Shown here: in pieces, positions 1-8,847 of the stretch | How the letters are laid out: the number at the start of each line of letters is the position of its first letter | How positions within the stretch are numbered: the stretch's first letter is position 1 | NCBI GenBank assembly: GCA_903919715.1 | Contig: CAIXJC010000078.1 | Location: 1 to 64,000 of the forward strand | DNA: 64,000 nt | Reading direction: 5' to 3' | Source of the DNA: an uncultured bacterium | Lineage (GTDB): Bacteria; Planctomycetota; Phycisphaerae; Phycisphaerales; SM1A02 | Translations under genes and position numbers: made by a program | The notes under the pieces: generated by a model | Database searches by the model: none | Told to the model about the DNA's origin: nothing | What the model saw: the letters and a program-made list of their open reading frames with translations, nothing else

Positions 1-2629
1 CGACGGCTTTTGTTCCATAAGTAGAAGATCCTGATGCGCCATTATTGCCGTTGTACCACGCAATGTTTCCAAGAAGCGTGTCGTCGTTGAAACCAGTTGG
101 CTGTGCTGGATAACTGTGAAACGCCGTTGTTGTTCCGGCGCGATATGCATATTCCCACTCTGCTTCAGTTGGTAAGCGCAAGCCTGTGAGAGACATAAAA
201 GAAGTAGATCCTGATGCAATCATGTTCCAAGAGACTCGTTCAACAGGACGCGAAGGGCTGTCAGAGGATCCAGAAAAGTAGCTCGGATTGCTTCCCATCT
301 TTGCCAACCACTGAGCCTGTGTCACTTCATAACGACCAATGTAAAACGCACTCAATGTCACTTGATGCGTCGGGTTCTCGTCGGAATTGCACCCATACTG
401 CGTCGACGCGCTGCATCCCATCGTGAATGTCCCAGCAGGAACCAACAACATTTCGATGTTCGTTCCGTTGTCTCGAACTCGCCATGGCGAGCCTGATGCA
501 ACGATTGCGTTTCGCAATGTGGCGTTCGTCACAACTGCAGGATTCGGCGTCCATTCCAACACAGTCGCCCAAGCTGGACCATATTGACTTGCGCATGAGC
601 CCCAGCCAGAGAGAAGGAAGGTCATGTCCAATCCATTCACCACGCCATCGCTGTTCGTATCCGCTTTGGGGTAATAGGCACCTCCGTCAGTACCCCAAGT
701 TGAAAGCAATATCGCCAGATCGATTCCGTCGATTTGATGATCGCTGTTGATGTCGCCCGCACAATCGCAAATGTGCGAAGCAGAATCCAATGTGTAGTCG
801 CCAGTAATGTTGGGATAACTATTCGAGCAGACATCCGTGCTGACCAGATTTGTCCGATTCGCGCCGCCAGTTGGATAAATATAAATGCCTCCGCCAGCAA
901 GTGGCGCTGCATTGGCTGCAATGTTCGAATCAACAATCTGCATCGTCGCTAAACCACCCTGCCAACTAATTCCACCACCACGATCGATTGTGGAATTGTT
1001 CATGATTGAACAATTCACGATCTGTGGCGCAAAGTTGGAATTGGAGACCTGCACAATGTGCAGTCCACCACCCGCAGTCACCGTATTGTTTCCTGTGATT
1101 TCGCAATTGCGCACGATCGTGCTGCAATCGAAGAGCAAGCCGCCGCCACCGTATGCATCACCAGAGTTGTTGCGAATGGCGCAATTCTCGACGACGCCAG
1201 AACAGTACAGAAGATAAATGCCGGCACCGAAAGAAGCGCCGTTGTTTTGAATGATGCAACTCGAAATAGATGCGGCGCTTTGGTACATAAATACACCGCC
1301 ACCAGCACGAGCAGACTTATTCCCAGGAACAGGAGAACCCGTCAAACCCCCAGTGATCGTGAAGTTTTCCAAGCGCGCTGTTGCAGGCTCTGCATGCATC
1401 ATGCGAACGACAGACGATGTTTGGCCAGCTGTTCCAGAGAGAATTGTTGTTGCAGCAGATGCTCCTCGGACAACAATGTTCTTACCCACAAAGTCGATCG
1501 GACCGGCGTACGTTCCTGCCGCGACTTGCACCGTGTCGAATGGTGCCGAAGCATCGATCGCACTTTGAATCGTCGCATACTGCGATGGCACATATCGAAC
1601 ATGAGTCAATGCCATCGAGTGTCTTCCACCAGCGGCAACGGCGACCGACGAATATGCCTGCGTCAGTGAAACCGGCACCATCGATTGACCTGCGTTCTGC
1701 TCTGTAATCGGTAGCGATGATCCTGAACCCCACGCAGCGATTGAATTATTCGTTTTCACCACGAGTGTGTGATAGCCACCAGCCGCAATTGCCACGCATG
1801 TCCCAAGAGTCGCTGGAACGATTGACTGACCATATTCAGGGAAATTTTGCGTCGTGGTTGTTCCGCCTCCAAAGCAGGCGACCGTGCCGTTGGACTTCAG
1901 TGCAACGGTGTGGACATCGCCTGCAGCGATCTGGGTACAGACTCCAAGAGTCGTAGGAACTGCGCACTGACCATATTGATTTGATCCCCAACAAGTCACC
2001 GTGCCATCAGTCTTTATTGCGACCGAGTGATAGCCACCTCCTGCGACTTTGGTGCATGTACCAAGAGTCGAGGGCACAATCGATTGACCAAGATGAGGAA
2101 TGACGCCGCCAAAGGTCGTACCCGCACCCCAACAAGCGACCAAACCAGTCGACTTGATTGCGATCGAGTGATAGCCACCAGCTGCGACTGCCACGCAATT
2201 TCCAAGAGTTGTTGGAACGACACACTGACCATATTGATTGTCGCCCCAGCAGACAACCACACTGTTTGTCTTGAGCGCCATCGAGTGATAAAAGCCAGCA
2301 GAAATCGCGGTGCATGTACCCAGTGTGCCAGGAACAACCGATTGATTTACCACCGTTCCAAAGTTGTTGATATTTGATCCCCATGCCGAGACATTTCCCG
2401 TGGAAAGAATCGCCATCGAGTGAGTCCAGCCCGCCGCAATATTCGTTGCGATCGGCACCGGAGTCGGCAGCATTGATTGACCATAGTTCGGGAAATAGCC
2501 AGTATTTGTGCCTCCAGCACCCCAACACTCCATCGTTCCGTCAGCTGAAACGCTCGACGAGAAAGAAAGAGATGCAGCAACGAGCCCCAGTGTCAAAGAG
2601 ATGACGTGAGAAATAGAAAATGACTTCAT
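1..2629 (-). CDS. Secreted modular protein: RCC1-like repeats, beta-helix, dockerin pair, FGE-sulfatase domain (partial)
   Basis: An uninterrupted reading frame runs from ATG at 2629 off the left edge, so the C-terminus is missing (876 codons seen). The start is preceded by AGGAG at a good distance and opens with a signal peptide ending near SVSADG. Residues about 30-340 hold RCC1/BNR-like repeats of the form AAGGYHSxAIKxxGxVxCWG. From about 345 (YVPSQYATIQSAID) a right-handed beta-helix region follows, with repeated asparagine-rich rungs. Residues about 620-680 carry two dockerin-like motifs (GDINSDHQIDGIDLAILL and DTNSDGVVNGLDMTFLL). An FGE-sulfatase domain then starts near 690 (RLPTEAEWEYAYRAG). 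The role is probably extracellular or cell-surface; no substrate can be inferred. The next gene upstream on the same strand has similar FGE modules. Confidence 0.85.
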   Translation of the reverse strand, partial: MKSFSISHVISLTLGLVAASLSFSSSVSADGTMECWGAGGTNTGYFPNYGQSMLPTPVPIATNIAAGWTHSMAILSTGNVSAWGSNINNFGTVVNQSVVPGTLGTCTAISAGFYHSMALKTNSVVVCWGDNQYGQCVVPTTLGNCVAVAAGGYHSIAIKSTGLVACWGAGTTFGGVIPHLGQSIVPSTLGTCTKVAGGGYHSVAIKTDGTVTCWGSNQYGQCAVPTTLGVCTQIAAGDVHTVALKSNGTVACFGGGTTTTQNFPEYGQSIVPATLGTCVAIAAGGYHTLVVKTNNSIAAWGSGSSLPITEQNAGQSMVPVSLTQAYSSVAVAAGGRHSMALTHVRYVPSQYATIQSAIDASAPFDTVQVAAGTYAGPIDFVGKNIVVRGASAATTILSGTAGQTSSVVRMMHAEPATARLENFTITGGLTGSPVPGNKSARAGGGVFMYQSAASISSCIIQNNGASFGAGIYLLYCSGVVENCAIRNNSGDAYGGGGLLFDCSTIVRNCEITGNNTVTAGGGLHIVQVSNSNFAPQIVNCSIMNNSTIDRGGGISWQGGLATMQIVDSNIAANAAPLAGGGIYIYPTGGANRTNLVSTDVCSNSYPNITGDYTLDSASHICDCAGDINSDHQIDGIDLAILLSTWGTDGGAYYPKADTNSDGVVNGLDMTFLLSGWGSCASQYGPAWATVLEWTPNPAVVTNATLRNAIVASGSPWRVRDNGTNIEMLLVPAGTFTMGCSASTQYGCNSDENPTHQVTLSAFYIGRYEVTQAQWLAKMGSNPSYFSGSSDSPSRPVERVSWNMIASGSTSFMSLTGLRLPTEAEWEYAYRAGTTTAFHSYPAQPTGFNDDTLLGNIAWYNGNNGASGSSTYGTKAV

Positions 2630-2800
2630 AAATGCTGACTCCTGAATTGAATTGTTTAAACCCGGAACCCCGAACATTCAAACCCCGAACACCCAAACCT
2701 TTGGAAGGGTACTCCCGCGAATCAGATTTGCAAAACCTTGTTGGAATAATGTTGGAAGCTGGTGAAATTTACGGGCAGATATCGCCTTGAGAAATGCGGA

Positions 2801-2860
2801 CCCCCTGGTTACGGGCAAAAATGATCCAAAAGTGAGCGTTTTTTGCCCGTAAACAGGGGG
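2801..2860. repeat. Near-perfect 21-bp inverted repeat in the spacer between two FGE genes
   Basis: The arms are 2801-2821 and 2840-2860, with one mismatch and an 18-nt loop. The core ttacgggcaaaaa pairs with ttttttgcccgtaa and ends in five C/G pairs. A third copy of tttacgggca lies at 2768-2777. The hairpin lies 41 bp past the stop of the minus-strand gene that ends at 2902, which would suit transcription termination, but no clean T-tract follows on that strand. The rest of the 2630-2901 spacer holds a short direct repeat (accccgaaca) near 2665-2690 and the AGGAG site of the next gene. Confidence 0.7.
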
Positions 2861-2901
2861 TGCGCGTGGGGGAAGCTTGGGAGTTAGCGTGAAAGAACTG
2901 A

Positions 2902-4815
2902 TTACGGATTGCGTGCGGCGCGGAAGCCGAAGGTGTATTCCGCCGCAGCAGGCGGATAGTCGATCCGTCGCGAAGAACGGCAATTGTAGGAGTTGTAAAG
3001 CAAACCACCACCGCGCGAGACACGAGTCGTCCCAGTCGTTGGCCCCGGAGGGTCCGTCAACGGGCTCGCACCGTAATACGAGCTTTGATACCAATCTTGG
3101 CACCACTCCCAAAGATTGCCTGACATGTCACTCAGCCCCAGTCCGTTGGCGAAGGCGCTACCGACAACATGGGTTTGAACGCCAGCGTTGTCGACATACC
3201 ACGCAATATTCCCGAGCAAGGTGTCGTCGTTTGTTCCATTGGGATAACCAGGAAAACTGTGAAACGCTGTTGTCGTTCCTGCGCGATATGCATATTCCCA
3301 TTCTGCTTCGGTTGGCAATCGCAAACCTGTCGCAGCGGTGAAATCCTGCGTCATGTTCCAAGAGATCATGTCGACGGGACGATCCATACTCCCCGGATAT
3401 CCATTGGCAAGGGTGAAATGACTCGGATTACTCCCCATCGTCGCCAACCACTGAGCCTGCGTCACTTCGTAACGCCCAATATAAAAAGCCTTCGACAGAG
3501 TGATTTGGTGCGGTGCCTCGACCGAACCCGCTTGACACGTAAATGCATTCGAGGGACTGCAACCCATCATGAAAGTTCCAGGTGGAACCTGAAGCAGTTC
3601 GACATTGCTGGAATTGTCTCGCACGCGCCATGGCATACCGGTCGCGACGATGGCATTTCGCATTCCGACGTTCGTCACCACCGCAGCATCAGGCACCCAT
3701 TCCAACACTGTGCCCCAACTTGGTCCCTGACAAGCACCCCATTTCCCAAGAAGTATTGCAAGGTCCGCACCATCAACATTGTGATCTAGGTTTATGTCTC
3801 CTTGGCATTGCACTGCAATTGGAGTCTTGGCAACGCGGAACCCGTGTGCGTTGGTGGCCTCGTCGGGCGTGGCTGGGTTGCGGCGCGACGAACGGCAGTT
3901 GTTGCCACCACCGACGCCGAAAGAGCCACCACGAATCGCGCGGACGAACCCAAACGAAGTTCCTTGAGGATCTGTCACGCTTGCCGAGCCATAAGCCCCC
4001 CACCAATCCTGACACCATTCTTCAACGTTGCCTGCCATGTCGTACACGCCAAATTTATTTGCAGCTTTCCCACCGACGGCGTGTGTTACCGAGCCGTAAG
4101 TTGGGACGACCGAGTTGCTCGAATACCACGCAATGGCTCCAAGCAATGTGTCGTCATTCGTGCCACTTGGATATCCAGAGGAACTATGAAACGCGGTTGT
4201 CGTTCCTGCGCGATATGCATATTCCCATTCTGCCTCGGTTGGAAGGCGAAGTCCGTTCTGTGTACAGAAGGGCTGGATCGTGTTCCACGAGATGTTTTCA
4301 ACAGGGCGGTTGGTATCGAATGTGTGCAGCGGTGGCTTGAAATAACTCGGATTGCTTCCCATCTCCGCCAACCACTGAGCCTGAGTCACTTCGTAACGCC
4401 CAATATAAAAAGCCTTCGTCAGAGTGACTTGGTGCGTTACCTCGTCGGAACTACAGGGATTCGAGACCGACGGACTGCAACCCATCGTGAAATTTCCTGC
4501 TGGGATCAACACCATCTCGACGTTGCTTGCATTGTCGCGAACACGCCACGGGAAGCCTGAAGCGGTGATCGCATCTCGCAACGTAGCGTCGGTGACTATG
4601 GAAGCATCTGGCGCCCATTCCAATACTGTTGCCCATGAGGGAGCAACTTGGCACTGCCCCCAATTGCCAAGCAGCATTGCAAGATCGGCACCATCAGCCA
4701 CACCATCCAAGTTGAGGTCGCCTTGGCAATACTGTGCATGGACATCTGGAGTCAATGGGCCGAACGACAATGCTGCAACCGACACGAATAGACCGACAAA
4801 GTTAATGTTTTTCAT
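2902..4815 (-). CDS. Secreted protein with two dockerin-like motif/FGE-sulfatase units in tandem
   Basis: A 637-aa protein. I chose ATG at 4815 because TTGGAG lies just upstream and a signal peptide follows at once (MKNINFVGLF to about residue 28). Order: dockerin-like motif (GDLNLDGVADGADLAMLL, about 31-48), FGE-sulfatase domain 1 (about 60-320), second dockerin-like motif (GDINLDHNVDGADLAILL, about 328-346), FGE domain 2 (about 355-637). Both FGE domains show FxMGCSPS, YEVTQAQWLA, GLRLPTEAEWEYAYRAG, GNxxEWCQDW and an RGG...CRSSRR end. FGE-sulfatase folds include formylglycine-generating enzymes and many secreted planctomycete proteins of unknown role, so catalysis is not claimed. The two halves are very alike at DNA level, which points to recent internal duplication. 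Confidence 0.88.
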   Translation of the reverse strand: MKNINFVGLFVSVAALSFGPLTPDVHAQYCQGDLNLDGVADGADLAMLLGNWGQCQVAPSWATVLEWAPDASIVTDATLRDAITASGFPWRVRDNASNVEMVLIPAGNFTMGCSPSVSNPCSSDEVTHQVTLTKAFYIGRYEVTQAQWLAEMGSNPSYFKPPLHTFDTNRPVENISWNTIQPFCTQNGLRLPTEAEWEYAYRAGTTTAFHSSSGYPSGTNDDTLLGAIAWYSSNSVVPTYGSVTHAVGGKAANKFGVYDMAGNVEEWCQDWWGAYGSASVTDPQGTSFGFVRAIRGGSFGVGGGNNCRSSRRNPATPDEATNAHGFRVAKTPIAVQCQGDINLDHNVDGADLAILLGKWGACQGPSWGTVLEWVPDAAVVTNVGMRNAIVATGMPWRVRDNSSNVELLQVPPGTFMMGCSPSNAFTCQAGSVEAPHQITLSKAFYIGRYEVTQAQWLATMGSNPSHFTLANGYPGSMDRPVDMISWNMTQDFTAATGLRLPTEAEWEYAYRAGTTTAFHSFPGYPNGTNDDTLLGNIAWYVDNAGVQTHVVGSAFANGLGLSDMSGNLWEWCQDWYQSSYYGASPLTDPPGPTTGTTRVSRGGGLLYNSYNCRSSRRIDYPPAAAEYTFGFRAARNP

Positions 4816-4858
4816 TAGGGACTCCAATGGGGGGAACAAATTTCACATCGAAAGAAGT

Positions 4859-4876
4859 CTCGGAGAATACTCCGAG
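4859..4876. promoter_or_regulatory. Perfect 7-bp palindrome in the divergent leader
   Basis: CTCGGAG, AATA, CTCCGAG form a perfect stem with a 4-nt loop. It lies 44 bp upstream of the FGE gene start (4815, minus) and 117 bp upstream of the carboxypeptidase gene (4993, plus). It could be an operator or a leader hairpin. No convincing -10/-35 pair was found in the 4816-4992 spacer. Confidence 0.4.
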
Positions 4877-4992
4877 CAGGTTCAAATCCAAACATCTTCT
4901 TCTGTTTTCTCCAAATCCGACCGGTTGTAACGCAGCTGATTCACACACATTTTTCTAACACTTCAGGTCGTTGCGCCGATAAGAACACTCCT

Positions 4993-6570
4993 ATGCACGC
5001 CGAAGTATCCCGCACACCACTTTCCAGAAAATTGACTTTCTCACTGACTTGCGCTGTCGTTGCTGCGATGACCGCATCGACGCTCGCGCTGGGTGTTCCT
5101 GCGACTCCCCCCACAGCGGCCTCTGCCCCTCGCGATATGGCTTCCGCCATTCGAGCCGAGGTCAATTCTCTTGGACTGAAGAAGGCTGTGATCGCCGTGA
5201 GTGTCCGCGAGTGTGCGACGGGATATTCGGTCCTTTCGCTCAACGGAAACGAACCTATGACCCCTGCGAGCAACATGAAATTGCTCACAACTGGCGCGGC
5301 ACTTCTTGGACTTGGCCCAGACTTTGTCTTTCGCACTCGAGTCCTGCGAGATGGCGACCGTTTGTTCATCGTCGGCGATGGCGATCCTGCGCTGGGCGAT
5401 CCTGAATTGCTTGCGGAATCTTCTTATGTCGATGGGGCTGGAGTCGCTCATCACGGGCTGACGATCGATGACTTGCTTGGCAGTTGGACGAATGCGATCA
5501 AGGCAAGCGGCATGACACGCGTCAGCGAACTGGTCGTCGACGACCGCATTTTCGTGCGCGAAGGGGCGCATCCGCTGTGGCCGAAGGATCAACTTGATGA
5601 AGGGTATTGCTCGCCACCATCAGGGATGAATTTCCACGGCAACGGCCTGTGCGTCACTGCGTGTCCTAACCCTGGACATGCACCCACGATCACATCAATG
5701 AGTCCCTCGGCGCCCTGGCTGACGATCGTCAATAAGGGGACAAGTCGTACTGGCAAGAACGATCGCAACACGATGTGGATCGCTCGGCAACCCGAGAGTG
5801 GCGACCTGACAATCTTTGGCAACGTCAAGATTCCATATGTTGTTCCGATCACTGTTGGGATTGGAGATCCCGCGGAATTTCTGGCGCAGTGCATCGCGCA
5901 CCGCTTGATTGCTGCTGGAATTCCTGTTCAGAACACACGGCTTGCTGCGGCGAACGATCCCCAGCCCAAGGGAACCGCCGTTGGACCCGTCCTGCAAACA
6001 CCGCTGGCAACAGTCGTCACGCACTGCAATGTTGAGAGCCAGAATCTCTATGCAGAGAGCCTCATGAAGCGACTTGCGGCGAAAGTCACTGGTGCGCCAG
6101 GATCGTGGGCGACCGGATCAATCGTCGTGAAGCGTGCGCTTGAGGCGAATATCGGTGAGAGCGCGCGAGCATTCGTCATCTCTGATGGCTCTGGGCTTTC
6201 TCGTGGCAATCGCGTGACCGCTGACGGCATGACGGCATGGATCACTGCGCTTGCCAACAACGCAGAAATTGGCACGATGTTCGTAGACAGCCTTGCCGTC
6301 GCAGGCAAATCAGGGACTGTTCGCAAGCGCATGAAAGAGATCAATCCTGCGGTCGCAACCGTGCAGTGCAAGACCGGATACATCGACAAGGTGAGTTGCC
6401 TGTCAGGATTCGTCACCGCACGCGACGGAACGAGATACGCCTTCAGCGTGTTGGCAAACAATCTCTGCGAAGCTGATTCCGTCGGCAAGGCGAAGAAACT
6501 TCAAGAGCACGTGGCGAAGGTCATTGCAGATTCACTGAGCGCACGACCGAAGCCAGCGCTCGGCGGCTGA
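4993..6570 (+). CDS. dacB: D-alanyl-D-alanine carboxypeptidase/endopeptidase, PBP4 family (peptidase S13)
   Basis: A 525-aa exported penicillin-binding protein that trims peptidoglycan peptides. A signal-like hydrophobic stretch covers about residues 14-34. The serine-hydrolase motifs are all present: SxxK as SNMK (93-96), SxN as SQN (349-351) and KTG (460-462). The PBP4-typical SDGSGLSRGN lies at 397-406. The long insert between the first two motifs is usual in class C low-molecular-mass PBPs. The gene is divergent from the FGE genes and converges with the STAS gene, with only 8 bp between stops. Confidence 0.93.
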   Translation: MHAEVSRTPLSRKLTFSLTCAVVAAMTASTLALGVPATPPTAASAPRDMASAIRAEVNSLGLKKAVIAVSVRECATGYSVLSLNGNEPMTPASNMKLLTTGAALLGLGPDFVFRTRVLRDGDRLFIVGDGDPALGDPELLAESSYVDGAGVAHHGLTIDDLLGSWTNAIKASGMTRVSELVVDDRIFVREGAHPLWPKDQLDEGYCSPPSGMNFHGNGLCVTACPNPGHAPTITSMSPSAPWLTIVNKGTSRTGKNDRNTMWIARQPESGDLTIFGNVKIPYVVPITVGIGDPAEFLAQCIAHRLIAAGIPVQNTRLAAANDPQPKGTAVGPVLQTPLATVVTHCNVESQNLYAESLMKRLAAKVTGAPGSWATGSIVVKRALEANIGESARAFVISDGSGLSRGNRVTADGMTAWITALANNAEIGTMFVDSLAVAGKSGTVRKRMKEINPAVATVQCKTGYIDKVSCLSGFVTARDGTRYAFSVLANNLCEADSVGKAKKLQEHVAKVIADSLSARPKPALGG

Positions 6571-6578
6571 TTTGTGAA

Positions 6579-6932
6579 TCAAGTTGCGGAAGGCGGACGA
6601 AACGCTAAACGCGCTTCCTCGACATCTGCATACATCTCGAAAAAGCGATCCAGTTTGGTCATCCGCACAATCTGCACGATCGAACCTTTCAGCCCGCATA
6701 ATTTTACTTCGCCGCCGACGCTCTTAATGCGCGTATGCAGCAGCAGCAACGATCCAAGACCGACGCTTGAGATGATTTCTAGTTTCGAGCAGTCAACAAT
6801 GATGTTGCGAACTCCACCTTTCACAAGTGCCGTGACTTGCTCGGAGAGTTGGCCAGCAGTTGATGCGTTCAATCCTCCATCCGCACGCAAGATCATCAAA
6901 TCACCCACAACTTCGATTGCGTACATCTCCAC
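6579..6932 (-). CDS. STAS-domain protein, anti-sigma factor antagonist-like
   Basis: A 117-aa single STAS domain like SpoIIAA/RsbV. Members bind an anti-sigma kinase and are switched by phosphorylation of a serine in a conserved loop. Here that loop reads LEIISSVGLGSL, and Ser56 aligns with the usual phosphoserine, although the preceding Asp of the family is replaced. I chose the GTG at 6932 over the ATG at 6926 because GAGGGG sits about 7 nt upstream of it. The start follows the isomerase stop by 4 bp, so the two are probably co-transcribed. No kinase or phosphatase partner is in the window. Confidence 0.85.
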   Translation of the reverse strand: MEMYAIEVVGDLMILRADGGLNASTAGQLSEQVTALVKGGVRNIIVDCSKLEIISSVGLGSLLLLHTRIKSVGGEVKLCGLKGSIVQIVRMTKLDRFFEMYADVEEARLAFRPPSAT

Positions 6933-6936
6933 TGGT

Positions 6937-7950
6937 TTACCCCTCCACCACTCGCATTGCGATCAAGTCCTGAACATCCACTAATCCAACAGGTTTTCCG
7001 TCTAAATCAACAACGGGAATCTCGTCGAGGCGTTTTTCTTGCACGAGACGAACTGCGTCGCGCACCAGCGCATCAACAGTCAGGCACGTTGGGCGAGCGG
7101 TCATCACAGTTGAGACCAAAGAATCAAGCGCTTCCAAACCACCACCGTTGACGAGCCGCCGCAAATCGCCGTCGGTGAAAATGCCAGAGAGTCGACCATC
7201 AACGTCGACAAGCATGACCGCGCCCGCACGGCGACCTTCGCCAGCACCTGCGAGAGCTTTGCGAACTGTGATCGAATCCGCGACGACGGTCAAATTGTGA
7301 CCGACGCGAAAGCGAAGCGCTTCGGTGATCTGCCGAAGTCCCGCGCCGAGCATTCCGCCGGGATGATGTCGGTGAAAATCGTCCGCCTGAAAATTGCGTC
7401 GTCGAGCGAGAGCCAATGCCAACGCATCCCCCGCTGCCAACATCGCTGTCGTGCTTGCGGTCGGCGCGAGATTCAACGGACATGCCTCAACGATGTCGCC
7501 AACAGAAACATGTGCATCGCAGAGCCGAGCGAGGTTGGTCGTCGCGCGGCAAGAAATGCCGATGCGCGCAATGCCGTCCGCCTTCAGATGCAGGGCGAGA
7601 TCGATCACTTCCGCCGTCTCCCCGCTGTAAGAAAGCAAGAGAGCGACATCGCCTTCGCGCATTCGACCGAGGTCTCCGTGAACGGCCTCGGATGGATGGA
7701 TGACATGGGAAGGCTGGCCCAAACTGGCGAGAGTTGCCGAGATTTTTGCGCCGATCAGACCAGACTTGCCGAGTCCGGCAACGACGACATGGCCCGAGCA
7801 GGATTCAAGAAGGTCGAGCGCACGAGTCCAACCACCGCAGTCCGCAGACCCGCCGCGAAGTCCTCTTGCCATCGATCCAAGAGCCGTCGATTCCGCCTCG
7901 ATGACTTCCGCCAAGAAGGCGAGTTCGGATGTGCCGACTGGGGCTTTCAT
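6937..7950 (-). CDS. kdsD: KpsF/GutQ (KdsD)-type D-arabinose-5-phosphate isomerase: SIS domain plus two CBS domains
   Basis: A 337-aa protein read from ATG at 7950; the frame runs further upstream, but that part overlaps scpA. The N-terminal SIS domain shows GLGKSGLIGAK, SHVIHPSEAVHGDLG and SYSGET. The linker HHPGGMLG is typical of KpsF/GutQ proteins. Two CBS domains follow from about residue 205 to the end. The family interconverts ribulose-5-phosphate and arabinose-5-phosphate, the first step to Kdo of lipopolysaccharide. This fits the LpxL-like and LptC-like genes elsewhere in the window. The gene is divergent from scpA, with a 30-bp spacer. Confidence 0.93.
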   Translation of the reverse strand: MKAPVGTSELAFLAEVIEAESTALGSMARGLRGGSADCGGWTRALDLLESCSGHVVVAGLGKSGLIGAKISATLASLGQPSHVIHPSEAVHGDLGRMREGDVALLLSYSGETAEVIDLALHLKADGIARIGISCRATTNLARLCDAHVSVGDIVEACPLNLAPTASTTAMLAAGDALALALARRRNFQADDFHRHHPGGMLGAGLRQITEALRFRVGHNLTVVADSITVRKALAGAGEGRRAGAVMLVDVDGRLSGIFTDGDLRRLVNGGGLEALDSLVSTVMTARPTCLTVDALVRDAVRLVQEKRLDEIPVVDLDGKPVGLVDVQDLIAMRVVEG

Positions 7951-7980
7951 TCTGGCAAGGTTAGCGGATACTCTGCGCCG

Positions 7981-8847
7981 ATGGCATTGCAAGATGATTA
8001 TGAAGTTCGGCTCTCCAGTTTTCAGGGACCGCTCGACCTCCTGCTCTTTCTGGTTCGTCGATCGGAAGTCGATATCTCCGACATTCCAATTTCGATGATC
8101 ACCGAGCAATACTTCGGCTTCTTGAAAAACATTCACCGCGTTGATGTTGAACTCGCCGGCGAATTTCTGGTGATGGCTGCAACACTTGTTGAAATCAAGA
8201 GCAGAACGCTTGCGCCACGGACACCGACGGACGTTGAGACGACTGGAGAGAACCGACGCGAGGCTGCAGATCCGCGCTTCGAACTCGTGCAGCAGCTCTT
8301 GGCATATCAGCAGTTCCGCACCGCAGCGGGCGCACTCGATCGCCTGCGCCTTGAAAGTGCGCGCCGATATGGAGCAGGATCTCATGGTGGCGGTCTGCCC
8401 CCAGAAAGCGACGAGAACGAGTTTTCCGTCGAGATCGAAGATGCTCATGTGCTCGATTTGGTTGAATCTTTCGAGCGCATCATGCAATCGGTGGATATCT
8501 CTCGACTCGGTGATCACCGCGTCGAATATGACGACACGCCAATCAGTTTGCATCAGGCGGATCTAGTCGATCGACTCGCACACAGCGAGCGTCGACGATT
8601 GACGATGCAGCAGATTTTCACCGGACGGTCGCGCGGCGAAATGATTGGGCTCTTTCTTGCGCTGCTCGAGTTAGCTCGCCAACAGCAGGTTGCCGTACGA
8701 CAAGATGATGGAGATGCCGACATCGAAATCGAACTCTTGCAATTGAGCCCGGAGCCTGGGACCGAAAGCGGGACCGAGAGCGCAGTAGAGACTCGCACAG
8801 ACTTGGCAGATACCGAACCTGATCACTTGGCGCGCACGAATCCATGA
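7981..8847 (+). CDS. scpA: Segregation and condensation protein A
   Basis: A 288-aa kleisin that bridges SMC heads in the chromosome-condensing SMC-ScpAB complex. The N-terminus YEVRLSSFQGPLDLLLFLV and the VDISDIPISMITEQY region are characteristic, and a winged-helix-like end contains RGEMIGLFLALLELARQ. I start at ATG 7981, because the longer frame upstream runs antisense through the isomerase gene. The C-terminal tail (about residue 255 on) is acidic and Thr/Glu-rich. scpB, the usual neighbour, is absent; the stop overlaps the sulfotransferase start by 4 nt. Confidence 0.93.
   Translation: MALQDDYEVRLSSFQGPLDLLLFLVRRSEVDISDIPISMITEQYFGFLKNIHRVDVELAGEFLVMAATLVEIKSRTLAPRTPTDVETTGENRREAADPRFELVQQLLAYQQFRTAAGALDRLRLESARRYGAGSHGGGLPPESDENEFSVEIEDAHVLDLVESFERIMQSVDISRLGDHRVEYDDTPISLHQADLVDRLAHSERRRLTMQQIFTGRSRGEMIGLFLALLELARQQQVAVRQDDGDADIEIELLQLSPEPGTESGTESAVETRTDLADTEPDHLARTNP

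Noticed and set aside
7297-7980. N-terminal extension of scpA
   Set aside because: It is antisense to the isomerase gene and does not resemble a kleisin.
6937-8553. 538-codon version of the isomerase gene
   Set aside because: The N-terminal 200 codons run antisense through scpA and show no SIS or other domain; the ATG at 7950 gives the standard protein.
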